DNA of 64,000 nt from Acidobacteriota bacterium (GTDB lineage Bacteria; Acidobacteriota; Holophagae; Holophagales; Holophagaceae), in contig JACPUT010000002.1 in NCBI GenBank assembly GCA_016192145.1, forward strand, positions 124,001 to 188,000, read 5' to 3'. The position numbers were made by a program, and so were the translations under genes. Under the pieces are notes generated by a model. The model was not told where the DNA came from. It saw only the letters and a program-made list of their open reading frames with translations, and did not search any database. Shown piece by piece: positions 16,823 through 25,767 of the stretch (its first letter is position 1; each line of letters opens with the position of its first letter).

Positions 16823-18411
16823 GCCCCGTCCGCGCGCTGCTCACGGCGCACTTCCAATCCAGCCTCGCCCGCAGCACGAAGGAACTGAGCCGCCAGGGCG
16901 TGTGGGCGCTGGTGCTGCTGGTGGCCGTGCTGGGCCTCTTCGTCGCCCTGCCCGCGGCCTTCGGCCTCTTCATGGCGGGCTTTGCCGTGGGGCCCAAGCT
17001 GGGTACCGCAGAGGGGGATTCCGCCACGCCCATCCTCGGTGGGGTGCTGGGCCTCGTGGTGGCCGTGGGCGGCATCCTCGGGGGTCTGCTCGGCGGCGCC
17101 AAAAAGCTCAGCTGGGAGCAGTACCGCATCTTCCCGCTGCACCCGCTGCGCCTCCTCGGCGCCGAGCTGGTGGCGGGCCTCGGGGATGTGCTCGTGGCCG
17201 GGCTCGCCCTGGGCCTGGGGGCTCTGACCCTGGGCCTGGGCATCGCGCGCCCGGCGCTGCTGCCGCTCCTCCTGATCGTGCTCGTGGAGCACCTGCTGCT
17301 CATCCTCGTGCTGCAGCTGCTCCTCGGAAGCCTCGCCCAGCGCATCGCCAAGCGGCTGAAGGTGGCGGTGTGGGCCCTCATGGTGCTCGTGTGGCTCGGC
17401 TCCATGCTGATGGGCCAGATGTCGCCGCGCCGGGGGCACCCCATCAACCCCGCCTTGCAGCAGGTGATGCGGACCGTGGCGGAGCATGCGCTCGCCGTGA
17501 TCCGCGCCCTGCCCACCACCTGGGCCATGGACGGCCTCGACGCCGCCGCCCGGGGCCACCTGGCGAAGGGGCTGCTGCTGCAGCTCTACCCCTTGGGCCT
17601 CGGGCTCCTCTGCGCCCTGGGCGCCGCGAAGCTCCTGGAGCGGGAACAGGAGGCCCTGGCCCCCGTGGCGGAGAAGGCGGGCACCAAGGAGAAGCTCTGG
17701 TCCTTCCGCACCCCCGCCGAGGGCCTGGGCCGCCTGCAGTTCCGCACCCTCATGAGCAGCCACCACGGCAAGTTCGGGTTTCTCATGCCGGTGGTGACGG
17801 TGATCCTCGTGCGCGGGCCCATGGCCCAGTTCCAGGGGCAATCCTTCTGGGCCATCCCCGGGGCCTTCGCATACCTGGCGCTCTTCGGGAACCAGTTCCA
17901 GTTCAACCAGTTCGGCATGGATGGGCACGGCGTGAAGGGGCTCTTCCTCCTGCCCCTCGGGGGGCGCCAGCTGCTCGAAGGGAAGCTGCGGGGCTTCGTG
18001 ATGTACCAGGGGCTGCAGGCGCTCCTGCTCATCGCCTTGATGGTGCCCCTCTTCTGGCCCTCGCCGGTGGAGCTGCTCGCGGCGCTCTGCATGGCCGTGT
18101 GCTTCTTCCTCACGCAGAGCGCCGTGGGCGCCTTCACCAGCAGCTGGATGCCCCGGCGCATCGACCGCACCAGCCTCAAGAACAACCAGATGCCCATGAT
18201 GCTCGTGCTGGTGGCCATGGGGGTTTCTTTGCTCTGCACACTCCTTTTTGGCGGCGCCTTCGCGCTGCTGAAGTGGCAGGCGCCCGCCTTCCTCCTGCCG
18301 GGCATGGCGCTCCTGGCGGGGCTCGCCTGGCTCGCCCACGGGGCCGTGAAGGGGGAGGCCGCCGCGTATTTGGATCGACGGCGGGAGGTGATCGTGGAGG
18401 CCGTCGGGTGA
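16813..18411 (+). CDS. ABC transporter permease, large ABC-2-like
   Basis: Integral membrane protein of 532 aa that partners the ATPase just upstream. Ten or more hydrophobic helices are visible, grouped in an N-terminal set (to about residue 230) and a C-terminal set (about 315-520) around a hydrophilic loop with KAGTKEKLWSFRTPAEGLGR. The start lies inside the ATPase gene (10-bp overlap) and the stop overlaps the next start (GTGA). It is much longer than typical ABC-2 permeases and may be a fused two-half unit. I do not recognise the substrate. Confidence 0.82.
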   Translation: MAVSPVRALLTAHFQSSLARSTKELSRQGVWALVLLVAVLGLFVALPAAFGLFMAGFAVGPKLGTAEGDSATPILGGVLGLVVAVGGILGGLLGGAKKLSWEQYRIFPLHPLRLLGAELVAGLGDVLVAGLALGLGALTLGLGIARPALLPLLLIVLVEHLLLILVLQLLLGSLAQRIAKRLKVAVWALMVLVWLGSMLMGQMSPRRGHPINPALQQVMRTVAEHALAVIRALPTTWAMDGLDAAARGHLAKGLLLQLYPLGLGLLCALGAAKLLEREQEALAPVAEKAGTKEKLWSFRTPAEGLGRLQFRTLMSSHHGKFGFLMPVVTVILVRGPMAQFQGQSFWAIPGAFAYLALFGNQFQFNQFGMDGHGVKGLFLLPLGGRQLLEGKLRGFVMYQGLQALLLIALMVPLFWPSPVELLAALCMAVCFFLTQSAVGAFTSSWMPRRIDRTSLKNNQMPMMLVLVAMGVSLLCTLLFGGAFALLKWQAPAFLLPGMALLAGLAWLAHGAVKGEAAAYLDRRREVIVEAVG

Positions 18412-19142
18412 GTTCACTGGAAGGGCTGCGCCTCGCGGCCGAGTGGCAGGGCTCCCTCCTCTCCGGGGAGGGCGGGCCCCTGCTGCTCATCGAGCGCGTG
18501 CGCGAGCACACGGGACCCCGCCTCGCGCTGTTCGCGCCGGAGCCGGAGCTGCTCGCGCCCGCCCTGGAGGCCTGGGCCCGCAGCGAGGCCAACCTGAACC
18601 TCGTGGCGATGGTCCCCCTGGCGCAGACGGACCTGCCCCGGGCGCTCCGGCGGGAGACGCGGCGCATCGGCGCCCTGATGGGGGCCCTGGATCTGGGCCA
18701 GTCGACCCTGGGGTCGGCACCCCATTTGGCGCGGCGCCTCCCCGGCCTCCTGGAACCCGAGGCCTCCGGCCTTCCGGAACTGCCCCTCTCCACCATCCAG
18801 GCCTTCGAGCTGCGGCGCTATATCGGCGGCCTGCCCGGATGGGCGGCGGATGGCCGCCACTGGTGGGAGGGTGCAGCCCCCGCGGGTGCCCGGGTGATCG
18901 CGGAGCCTTTGAGCCTGCCCACGGCCACGCCCTTCGTCGAGGCCCTCCGCGGCACCTTGCGTGCGACTTCCTCTGAGCCCGTGGACTTCCTCCCGATGCC
19001 CGGGGATCCCCGGGCCCTCCAGGCCCTGCGCGGGCTCACCCCGGCCATCGCGTGCTTCTGGGGGGACGCCCCGATCTGGGGCGAAGCCATCCGCAGGCTG
19101 GCGGAACTGCCGGCCCCGGCGCACTTCTGCGGGCGTTGCTAA
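18408..19142 (+). CDS. Hypothetical protein, last gene of the SPFH-ABC operon
   Basis: Protein of 244 aa started at the GTG of a GTGA overlap with the permease stop. It looks soluble, Leu/Ala/Pro-rich, with no signal peptide or membrane helix. The C-terminus ends HFCGRC, with a short Cys-x-x-Cys that could bind metal. I do not recognise a family. Strict translational coupling to the permease argues for a role with the transporter, perhaps as a cytoplasmic accessory subunit. Confidence 0.68.
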   Translation: MSSLEGLRLAAEWQGSLLSGEGGPLLLIERVREHTGPRLALFAPEPELLAPALEAWARSEANLNLVAMVPLAQTDLPRALRRETRRIGALMGALDLGQSTLGSAPHLARRLPGLLEPEASGLPELPLSTIQAFELRRYIGGLPGWAADGRHWWEGAAPAGARVIAEPLSLPTATPFVEALRGTLRATSSEPVDFLPMPGDPRALQALRGLTPAIACFWGDAPIWGEAIRRLAELPAPAHFCGRC

Positions 19143-19148
19143 GGGGGA

Positions 19149-19682
19149 TCAGTCCCTGGTCTCGGGAGTCTCGGCCCCAGGCACTTCATCCGGGTGGTGC
19201 TGCCACACTCGCCACATCCAGCGTCCCGTGGCGCGGTCGAAGACGTCGATGCAGCCCAGCCAGTTGAGGAGGCCCACGAGCATCACGTAGGTGGCGCCGT
19301 ATTCCTGGGTGAGGTTCTGGATGGGTTCCACCAGTTCAGGGCTCCCGAGGCCGCCGAAGGCCCAGGCGAAGGGCAGGTAGAGGGGGCCCATGCCGAGGGT
19401 GGCGAGGGCGCCGAGGGTCTTGAGCCACTGCCCCGCCACGGGGACGAACACGCCGGAGCGGGTGCCATCCGCGGGCCCGAAGTGCATCTGCAGGGCGCCG
19501 AGGGTGAGGAAGATCGCGGCCATGGCGAAGAAGGCCTTCGCGCGCCCCTTCTCGCCCAGGCGCCAGTAGCCGAGGCCGGGTACGAGCCACTGCAGCAGCA
19601 CGGGCAGCCAGGCGGCCTTCAGGGCCTTCTGCTTGCGCAGGGGCTGGGGCAGGTTGGGGAGGGGGGACTGCGGCTCGGACAT
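19149..19682 (-). CDS. Small membrane protein (DUF6677-like)
   Basis: Protein of 177 aa started at MSEPQSPLP. A basic N-terminus (LRKQKALKAAW) leads into helix one with LLQWLVPGLGYWRLGEKGRAKAF, the motif pattern of TM2-like and DUF6677 membrane proteins. Three or four further helices follow and the tail is acidic. The family name is from memory of that motif and is not certain. The gene is divergent from HMG-CoA lyase and convergent with the SPFH-ABC operon. Confidence 0.68.
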   Translation of the reverse strand: MSEPQSPLPNLPQPLRKQKALKAAWLPVLLQWLVPGLGYWRLGEKGRAKAFFAMAAIFLTLGALQMHFGPADGTRSGVFVPVAGQWLKTLGALATLGMGPLYLPFAWAFGGLGSPELVEPIQNLTQEYGATYVMLVGLLNWLGCIDVFDRATGRWMWRVWQHHPDEVPGAETPETRD

Positions 19683-19740
19683 GCTTCCAGGGTAGCCGAT
19701 GCCCCGCCCAGGGCCCCAAGATGGAGGTTCAGGTGCTGCC

Positions 19741-20658
19741 ATGACCTTTCCAAGCCGCGTGAAGATCGTCGAGGTGGGTCCCCGGGATGGCCTCCAGAAC
19801 GAGGCCCTGCCTGTGGCCACGGAGCACAAGGTGGCCCTCATCGAAGGCCTCGCCGAGGCCGGCTTGCCCGTGGTGGAGGCCACCAGCTTCGTCTCGCCCA
19901 AGTGGGTGCCCCAGATGGCGGATGCCGCCGAGGTGCTGGGCCGCATCCGGCGGAAGGGGGGCGTCTCCTATCCCGTGCTCACGCCGAATCTGAAGGGGTT
20001 TGAGGCCGCCCTGGCGGCGGGGGCCACGGAGGTGGCCATCTTCGGCGCGGCCTCGGAGGCCTTCAGCCAGCGCAACATCAACTGCTCCATCGCCGAGAGC
20101 CTGGATCGCTTCCAACCGGTGGTGGATGCCGCCCAATCGGCGGGCGTCCCCGTGCGCGGCTACGTGAGCTGCGTGCTCGGCTGCCCCTACGAGGGCGAGG
20201 TGCCCGCGGCCAAGGTGGCCGAAGTCGCCGAGCGCCTCCACCGCATGGGCTGCTATGAGATCTCCCTGGGCGACACCATCGGCGTGGGCACCCCCGCCAA
20301 GGCCCGGGCCATGGTGCAGGCCGTGGCGGAACGGGTGCCCATGGCCGCCCTGGCCGCGCACTTCCACGACACCTACGGGCAGGCCCTGGCCAACCTCTAC
20401 GCCGTGCTGGAACTGGGGGTGGCCACCGTGGACAGCTCCGTCGCGGGCCTGGGCGGTTGCCCCTACGCCGCGGGCGCCAGCGGCAACGTGGCCACGGAGG
20501 ATGTGGTGTACCTGCTCCAGGGCCTCGGCATCGAGACGGGCGTGGATCTGGATCGCCTCGTGGACGTGGGCGCGCGCATCTGCGCCGTTCTGGAGCGGAA
20601 ACCGGCCTCCCGGGTGGCTCAGGCCCTCCTGGCGAAGCGGGCCAAGGCCAGCTGTTGA
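19741..20658 (+). CDS. mvaB: Hydroxymethylglutaryl-CoA lyase
   Basis: HMG-CoA lyase of 305 aa, which cleaves HMG-CoA to acetyl-CoA and acetoacetate in the last step of leucine breakdown. Start at [21 protein letters not shown] follows AGGTG. The N-terminal [10 protein letters not shown] carries catalytic Arg and metal-binding Asp, [12 protein letters not shown] lies mid-protein, [10 protein letters not shown] provides metal-binding His residues, and [14 protein letters not shown] carries the catalytic cysteine. Length is typical. No other leucine-degradation gene lies beside it, so it is probably regulated alone. Confidence 0.93.
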   Translation: MTFPSRVKIVEVGPRDGLQNEALPVATEHKVALIEGLAEAGLPVVEATSFVSPKWVPQMADAAEVLGRIRRKGGVSYPVLTPNLKGFEAALAAGATEVAIFGAASEAFSQRNINCSIAESLDRFQPVVDAAQSAGVPVRGYVSCVLGCPYEGEVPAAKVAEVAERLHRMGCYEISLGDTIGVGTPAKARAMVQAVAERVPMAALAAHFHDTYGQALANLYAVLELGVATVDSSVAGLGGCPYAAGASGNVATEDVVYLLQGLGIETGVDLDRLVDVGARICAVLERKPASRVAQALLAKRAKASC

Positions 20659-20713
20659 ATTCACCCTGCCCACTCCATCCCGGGCACTGCTCTTAATGTA
20701 AGGAAGAAATCCG

Positions 20714-21055
20714 ATGACCAACCTGCCGAACTGCCCGAAGTGCAACTCCGGATACACCTACGAATCCGAGGGACTGTTCGTGTGCCCGGAATGCGCGAAC
20801 GAGTGGACCCTGGAAGCGAAGGCTGAACCTGGTGAGCAGGAAGTGGCCGTCAAGGACGCCCATGGGAACCTCCTCAAGGATGGCGATTCCGTCGTCCTCA
20901 TCAAGGATCTCAAGGTCAAGGGCAGCCCCTCTCCCTTGAAGATGGGCACCAAGGTGAAGAACATCCGCCTGGTGGATGGGGATCACAACATCGACTGCAA
21001 AATCGACGGCTTCGGCGCGATGAGCCTGAAGTCGGAGTTCGTGAAGAAGGCCTGA
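20714..21055 (+). CDS. yjdM: Zinc-ribbon alkylphosphonate utilisation protein YjdM (PhnA)
   Basis: Protein of 113 aa in the YjdM/PhnA family. An N-terminal zinc ribbon, [11 protein letters not shown] then CPECANEW, is followed by an SH3-like KOW domain with [17 protein letters not shown] and [16 protein letters not shown]. Despite the old name PhnA, family members have no demonstrated phosphonoacetate hydrolase activity in most bacteria, and the exact role is unclear. It is a single gene with a good ribosome site (AAGGAAG) and is followed by a bidirectional terminator. Confidence 0.92.
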   Translation: MTNLPNCPKCNSGYTYESEGLFVCPECANEWTLEAKAEPGEQEVAVKDAHGNLLKDGDSVVLIKDLKVKGSPSPLKMGTKVKNIRLVDGDHNIDCKIDGFGAMSLKSEFVKKA

Positions 21056-21190
21056 GTTTTCGGATGCCGGGGCCCTCTGCGTCCTCTGCGTTCCATCTTT
21101 TCGATTCGAAACGCGAAGCGATCCGTCGTGGCCCAACCGCTCACTTCTCGTTCCAGCGGGACAGGATCCCCGGAAACCCGCGATGAACCC

Positions 21191-21222
21191 AAAAAAAGCG
21201 GGGGCCGAAGCCCCCGCTTTTT
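21191..21222. terminator. Bidirectional rho-independent terminator
   Basis: A-run, AGCGGGGGC stem, CGAA loop, GCCCCCGCT stem, then T-run. The layout works on both strands and serves yjdM (plus) and the rpsF-rpsR operon (minus). Confidence 0.93.
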
Positions 21223-21240
21223 ATCCACCAGCCGAAAATA

Positions 21241-21510
21241 CTAATCGGTGGCGAAGGGCAGCAACGCGATGTTGCGGGCCCGCTTGATGGATTCCACGAG
21301 CATGCGCTGGTGGTTGGCGCACACGCCGCTGGTGCGGCGGGGGAGCACCTTGCCGCGCTCGGGGGTGAAGCCCTGCAGGGTCTTGACGTCCTTGTAGTCG
21401 ATGAAGGTGCTCTTCTCGACGCAGAACTTGCAGAACTTGGACCGGCGGCCGGTAAACGACTTCTTCTTCTTGGGCTTGCCCTTGCCCTTGGCGTCAGCGC
21501 GCTTCTTCAT
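21241..21510 (-). CDS. rpsR: 30S ribosomal protein S18
   Basis: Small-subunit protein of 89 aa with a Lys-rich N-terminus ([16 protein letters not shown]), the CKFC pair, then the conserved core [22 protein letters not shown] and [20 protein letters not shown]. The extra cysteines (CKFC, CAN) fit the zinc-binding form. It overlaps the rpsF stop (TAATG), so S6 and S18, which bind each other on the ribosome, are translationally coupled. No rplI follows; the operon ends at a terminator. Confidence 0.97.
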   Translation of the reverse strand: MKKRADAKGKGKPKKKKSFTGRRSKFCKFCVEKSTFIDYKDVKTLQGFTPERGKVLPRRTSGVCANHQRMLVESIKRARNIALLPFATD

Positions 21511-21896
21511 TACATCATCTCCTCAATGCTGCGCTCTTTCACGCCGGCCTGCGCCTTGCGCTTGCCTTCGCGCTCGAAGCGCTGCTTGGCGCGACCGGCG
21601 GCCTTCTCCTGCTCGTCGAGGCGAACGGAGAGGTACTTGATCACGGAGTCGTTGTTGCGGAAGCGGCGCTCGAGCTCGGCGATGAGCTTGGGACCGGCGT
21701 TCATCTCGAAGAGCGTGTAGTAGCCTTCGCTGAACTTCTGGACGTCGTAGGCCAGCTTCTTGCGGCCCCACTTGTCGGTCTTGAGCAGCTCGCCACCCTG
21801 CTCGGCGATGATTCCCTCGAACTGCTTCACGAGCTCGTCTGCTTGCTCGTCCGTCAGCACGGGGGAGGCGATGAAGATGGTCTCGTAGTGACGCAT
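21510..21896 (-). CDS. rpsF: 30S ribosomal protein S6
   Basis: Protein of 128 aa started at MRHYETIFI behind AGGAGG. The family core is intact: [29 protein letters not shown] and [18 protein letters not shown] charged C-terminal tail (about residues 100-128) is rich in Lys, Arg and Glu, as in many S6 proteins. It is directly followed by rpsR. Many bacteria place ssb between them; here none is present. Confidence 0.97.
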   Translation of the reverse strand: MRHYETIFIASPVLTDEQADELVKQFEGIIAEQGGELLKTDKWGRKKLAYDVQKFSEGYYTLFEMNAGPKLIAELERRFRNNDSVIKYLSVRLDEQEKAAGRAKQRFEREGKRKAQAGVKERSIEEMM

Positions 21897-21983
21897 CTGT
21901 CCTCCTTGTGGATATGAAGCCCCCCTTTGAATTCCGGGGAGCAAGGAAGACGCCTTCAAGCGAAGGCGCGAACAGCTAGATTC

Positions 21984-22580
21984 TCAGGAAAGCCCTTCCA
22001 TCTCAAGGCTTTTTCGCCCCCAGAAGGCCTCCGGGTTCACGAGGTTGCCCAGTTTGGCGAGGTCTCCGCAGCCGCCCAGCAGCTCCAGGAACCTGGCGAA
22101 GGGGGCGTCCAGGCCATCGATGACTTCCCACTGGGGGTCGGTCCAGGGGCAAAGGACGTAGTCGGCCAGGGGGCGCTCGAAGGGGCCGATGCCCAGGCGA
22201 AGGCGGGCCACCTTGGAGGTGCCCAGCTCGTCGAAGACGGACTTGAGGCCGTTGTGCCCCGCGTCGGAGCCATCCAGCCGGAAGCGGCCCGTGCCCAGGG
22301 GCAGGTCCTTATCGTCGTATAGGAGGATGAGCTTCCGGGGGTCCATGCCGGCCCGCGCCGCCTGGAAGCACACCTCGCCGCTGAGGTTCATGTAGGTGGA
22401 GGGCACCAGGGCCTGCAACTTGGGCGTGAGGCCGTAGAGCCGGCCGCTGGCGAACTTCTTCACCACGGGCGGGTTCAGGTTCCGGTCCTCCATCCAGCGC
22501 TGGAGGAGGAGGCGCCCCAGGTTGTGCCGGGTGTCGGCGTACTCGGGGCCGGGGTTGCCAAGGGGAACGAGGGTCCACAT
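21984..22580 (-). CDS. pth: Peptidyl-tRNA hydrolase
   Basis: Recycles peptidyl-tRNA released prematurely from ribosomes. The protein has 198 aa from the ATG at 22580; a TTG two codons earlier is possible. Active-site features are PLGNPGPEY, catalytic His in DTRHNLG, the STYMN segment, LLYDDKDLPLG with its Asp, and AGHNGLKS. It follows rplY on the minus strand, but a strong hairpin lies between the two genes, so expression may be partly uncoupled. rpsF lies 87 bp downstream. Confidence 0.95.
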   Translation of the reverse strand: MWTLVPLGNPGPEYADTRHNLGRLLLQRWMEDRNLNPPVVKKFASGRLYGLTPKLQALVPSTYMNLSGEVCFQAARAGMDPRKLILLYDDKDLPLGTGRFRLDGSDAGHNGLKSVFDELGTSKVARLRLGIGPFERPLADYVLCPWTDPQWEVIDGLDAPFARFLELLGGCGDLAKLGNLVNPEAFWGRKSLEMEGLS

Positions 22581-22612
22581 CCTCAAACGCTACCAGCGAT
22601 CAGCCGGTACCT

Positions 22613-22658
22613 TCCCTCAACAAAACGGGCGCCGAGAGGCGCCCGCTTTGTTGAGGGA
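22613..22658 (-). terminator. Long hairpin between rplY and pth
   Basis: TCCCTCAACAAA and TTTGTTGAGGGA arms enclose CGGGCGCC-GAGA-GGCGCCCG. It is nearly perfectly paired over 46 bp, with A/T-rich outer arms, and works as a rho-independent terminator or attenuator on the minus strand. Confidence 0.85.
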
Positions 22659-22669
22659 TAGTGGAAGAC

Positions 22670-23311
22670 TTACTTCTTGTCCTTCTTGCCCTTGGTGCCC
22701 ACGACTTCGGGCTCGGCGGCCGCGGCGGCCTCGGCGGCAACTTCCTCGGCGGGCTTGCCGTGGATGGCGCAGATCACCTCGTGGGCCTCGCCGACGATCT
22801 TCAGGGTGGAGGCCAGGCTCAGCTGCTCGAAGCGGATGGAATCACCCACCTTCAGGGCCTCGACGTTCACGGGGATGCTGGTGGGGATCAGGCTGGGGAG
22901 GCACTCGATCTCGATCTCGCGGTGCACGAAGTCGAGGAGGCCGCCCTGGGTCTTCACGCCGTAGGCGATGCCGTTGAGCTTCACGGGCACCTTCACGCGC
23001 ACCTTGTGGGTGGGGTCGACGCGGAGGAAGTCCACGTGCTTCAGGCGGCCGGTGACGGGATCGCGCTGCAGATCATGGATGATGACGTGGCGCTTGATGT
23101 CGGTGCCTTCGCGCTGCAGGAAGACCACGCTGTTCATGCCGCTCTCGCTGGCGATGATGCGGGCCACGACCTTGGGGCTGATGGCGACGTGCACGGTGGG
23201 CTCGTTCAGGCCATAGACGACCGCGGGGATCATCCCGTTCTTGCGCATGGCCTTCGTGGCGACCTTGCCGAGCTCGGTGCGCAGGGACACCTGGATGGTT
23301 TCGTTGCTCAT
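22670..23311 (-). CDS. rplY: 50S ribosomal protein L25 / general stress protein Ctc
   Basis: 5S-rRNA-binding protein of 213 aa, the long CTC/TL5 form with an extra C-terminal beta domain. It starts at MSNETIQVSLRTELG behind GGAGGAAGC; the open frame continues far upstream antisense to ppk but is not coding there. The N-terminal L25 domain (1-95) has GMIPAVVYG and the HDLQRDPVTGRLKHVDFLRV block. The C-terminal domain has GGLLDFVHREIEIECLP. An Ala/Glu then Lys-rich tail ends it. A 12-bp palindrome, TCCGACGTCGGA (23334-23345), lies in the leader. The gene is divergent from ppk. Confidence 0.95.
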   Translation of the reverse strand: MSNETIQVSLRTELGKVATKAMRKNGMIPAVVYGLNEPTVHVAISPKVVARIIASESGMNSVVFLQREGTDIKRHVIIHDLQRDPVTGRLKHVDFLRVDPTHKVRVKVPVKLNGIAYGVKTQGGLLDFVHREIEIECLPSLIPTSIPVNVEALKVGDSIRFEQLSLASTLKIVGEAHEVICAIHGKPAEEVAAEAAAAAEPEVVGTKGKKDKK

Positions 23312-23437
23312 GCTTCCTCCTACCAAGCCCTTGTCCGACGTCGGATGGGCCCTCTCGTTGGGTGGGGCTCCCGACGCGGGAACCCGGAACCGATGAGTAT
23401 CGCGGAATTTACATTGAGATGAAAGGCTTTTCTTCCT

Positions 23438-25564
23438 ATGAGTACCCTGTTGGAACCCATGAAGGCCCGCCACCCCCGCCCCGAGGAGCTGCTCAACCGC
23501 GAGCTGAGCTGGCTCGACTTCAATGCCCGGGTGCTGGAGGAGGCCGAGGACGACAGCGTCCCCCTCCTGGAGCGGGTGAAGTTCCTGAGCATCGCCTCCA
23601 GCAATTGGGACGAGTTCTTCATGGTGCGGGTGGCCGGGATCTGGCGGGAGATCGATGCCGGCATCACCAAGGCCGGGCCCGATGGCCTCACCCCCCGCCA
23701 GGTGCTGGATCGGGTCTCCGCCAAGATCCACACGGCCGCCCAGCGGCAGCACGCCCTCTTCCAGGCGGTGCTGGAGCCCCGCCTGGAGGCGGAGGGCGTG
23801 CGCATCCTCGAACCCTCCCAGCTGGATGGCGAGCAGGCGGCCTTCGTGGAGGAGCACTGGCGCTCCACCCTGATGCCCCTGGTGACGCCCCTGGCCGTGG
23901 ATCCCGGCCACCCCTTCCCCCGCCTGGGCAACCGGGCCCTCGTGCTGGTGTGCGAGCTGGAGAGCCCGGAGGAGGATGGCGAGGGCCTTCCCGTCAGCGA
24001 GCTGAGCTTCATCCCCGTGCCCACCTCCGTGGCCCAGCGCTTCCTGAGGCTGCCCTCCCGGGAGGGGCGCTACGACTTCGTGACGCTGGAGGATCTCGTC
24101 CGCCACAACCTCGAACGGATCTACAGCGGTTACCAGGTGAAGGCCAGCCACGCCATCCGCGTGACCCGGGACTCGGACATCCCCCTGGATGAGGACGAGA
24201 GCGAGGACCTCCTCAAGAGCATCGAGGAGAGCCTGCGGGATCGCCGCCGCGGGGCCGTGGTGCGCCTCCAGTACGAGTTGGGCCTCAGCCCGGAGCTGCT
24301 GCAGCTGCTGACGCGGGAGCTGGACCTGGCGCCTGAAGATCTCTACCCCGCGGAGGGCATGGCGGCGTTCAGCGACCTCATGCAGCTCTACGTCCAGGTG
24401 GATCTGCCCCACCTCAAGGACGAGGCCCTGCCGCCCCTCCCCGTGCCCCAGCTGGAGGGCACCGGAAGCGTCTTCGACGCCATCGCGCGCCACGACATCC
24501 TGCTGAGCCATCCGTATCAATCCTTCGATGATTCCGTCGTGCGTTTCGTGCGCGAGGCGGCCCTGGACCCCAAGGTGCTGGCCATCAAGATGACCCTGTA
24601 CCGCATGAGCCCCGGCAGCCCCATCGCCTCGGCCCTGGAGCAGGCCGCCGAACGCGGCAAGCAGGTGGCGGCCATCGTGGAGCTGCGCGCCCGCTTCGAT
24701 GAGGAGGCCAACATCGCCTGGGCCCGGCGCCTGGAGAAGGCGGGCGTGCACGTGGTGTACGGCCTGCCCGGCTACAAGACGCACTGCAAGGCCACGCTCG
24801 TCGTGCGCCAGGAGGAGACGGGCATCCGCCGTTACTGCCACCTGGGCACGGGCAACTACAACGAGCGCAGCAGCCGCCTCTACGCGGACTTCGGCCTGCT
24901 CACGGCCCGGGAGGAGTTCGGCGAGGACCTGAGCCACTTCTTCAACCTGCTCACGGGCTACACGCGCCCGCCCCGCCTGAACCGGATCCTCCCCGCACCC
25001 ACCCACCTGAAGTCCGCGCTCCTGGACCGCATCCAGCGGGAGATCAGCCACGCGCGCCTGGGCCGTCCCGCCCGAATGATCCTGAAGACCAACGCCATCG
25101 TGGACGCGGTGATCATCCAGGCCCTTTACGAGGCCAGCGAGGCGGGCGTGAAGGTGGACCTCATCGTGCGCGGCACCTGCTGCCTCAAGCCCGGCGTGCC
25201 GGGCCTCAGCGAGAACATCCGCGTGCTGAGCATCCTGGATCGCTTCCTGGAGCACGCCCGCATCTACCACTTCGGCAATGCCGGGGAACCCGAGACCTGG
25301 CTCTCCAGCGCCGACCTCATGCCCCGGAACCTGGATCGCCGCGTGGAACTGGCCTTCCCCCTGGTAGACCCCCTCCTCGCCGCCGAGGTGGTGGAACTGC
25401 TGGAGCTCCAGCTCCGGGACACGGTGAAGGGCCGCGTCATCGGGCCCGAGGGCCAGACCCTGCGCCGGGGGTTGGAGCCGGGCTCCGCGCTGCGCAGCCA
25501 GCTCCGCTTCTACGAGCACGCCCGTCAGCGGAGCGGGGTGGGGGACGTGACCCGGCGGCTATAA
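23438..25564 (+). CDS. ppk1: Polyphosphate kinase 1
   Basis: Makes long-chain polyphosphate from ATP, reversibly, at the membrane or cytosol. The protein has 708 aa, normal for PPK1. The N-terminal domain has NRELSWLDFNARVLEEA, followed by FLSIASSNWDEFFMVRV. The autophosphorylated histidine is His468 in YCHLGTGNYNERSS, and a second conserved His611 lies in RIYHFGNAG. LSHPYQSFDD and KMTLYRM belong to the catalytic core. No exopolyphosphatase (ppx) gene is adjacent. It is divergent from rplY and followed by a long inverted-repeat element. Confidence 0.96.
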   Translation: MSTLLEPMKARHPRPEELLNRELSWLDFNARVLEEAEDDSVPLLERVKFLSIASSNWDEFFMVRVAGIWREIDAGITKAGPDGLTPRQVLDRVSAKIHTAAQRQHALFQAVLEPRLEAEGVRILEPSQLDGEQAAFVEEHWRSTLMPLVTPLAVDPGHPFPRLGNRALVLVCELESPEEDGEGLPVSELSFIPVPTSVAQRFLRLPSREGRYDFVTLEDLVRHNLERIYSGYQVKASHAIRVTRDSDIPLDEDESEDLLKSIEESLRDRRRGAVVRLQYELGLSPELLQLLTRELDLAPEDLYPAEGMAAFSDLMQLYVQVDLPHLKDEALPPLPVPQLEGTGSVFDAIARHDILLSHPYQSFDDSVVRFVREAALDPKVLAIKMTLYRMSPGSPIASALEQAAERGKQVAAIVELRARFDEEANIAWARRLEKAGVHVVYGLPGYKTHCKATLVVRQEETGIRRYCHLGTGNYNERSSRLYADFGLLTAREEFGEDLSHFFNLLTGYTRPPRLNRILPAPTHLKSALLDRIQREISHARLGRPARMILKTNAIVDAVIIQALYEASEAGVKVDLIVRGTCCLKPGVPGLSENIRVLSILDRFLEHARIYHFGNAGEPETWLSSADLMPRNLDRRVELAFPLVDPLLAAEVVELLELQLRDTVKGRVIGPEGQTLRRGLEPGSALRSQLRFYEHARQRSGVGDVTRRL

Positions 25565-25571
25565 AAGCTGG

Positions 25572-25682
25572 AACCGCGAATGACGCGAATGGACGCGAAT
25601 TTGGGTTCCGACCCGCCGGTTGGGCTTGGACGGGTCAAACCACCGCGAATTCCATTCGCGAAAATTCGCGTCATTCGCGGTT
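25572..25682. repeat. Inverted-arm element, CGCGAAT type
   Basis: The 19-bp arm AACCGCGAATGACGCGAAT at the left recurs exactly inverted at the right end; further CGCGAAT copies lie inside both arms. The spacer is about 70 bp. It lies between ppk and mrp and may form a terminator-like hairpin. The element at 46366-46439 has the same CGC-NN-ATGACGC scaffold. Confidence 0.8.
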
Positions 25683-25767
25683 ACCCCCCCCCACGGGTGC
25701 CTGTCCTGATATCGGTCAAGGGAGCCGCGGCCGACCCATGCGAAACTGGGTGGCTCTGGAGATGTCC

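Noticed and set aside
22670-25519. A 949-codon minus-strand frame covering the ppk gene
   Set aside because: Only its end (rplY) is real; the rest is antisense to a complete polyphosphate kinase and reads as Gly/His/Gln-rich sequence produced by GC-biased codons on the other strand.
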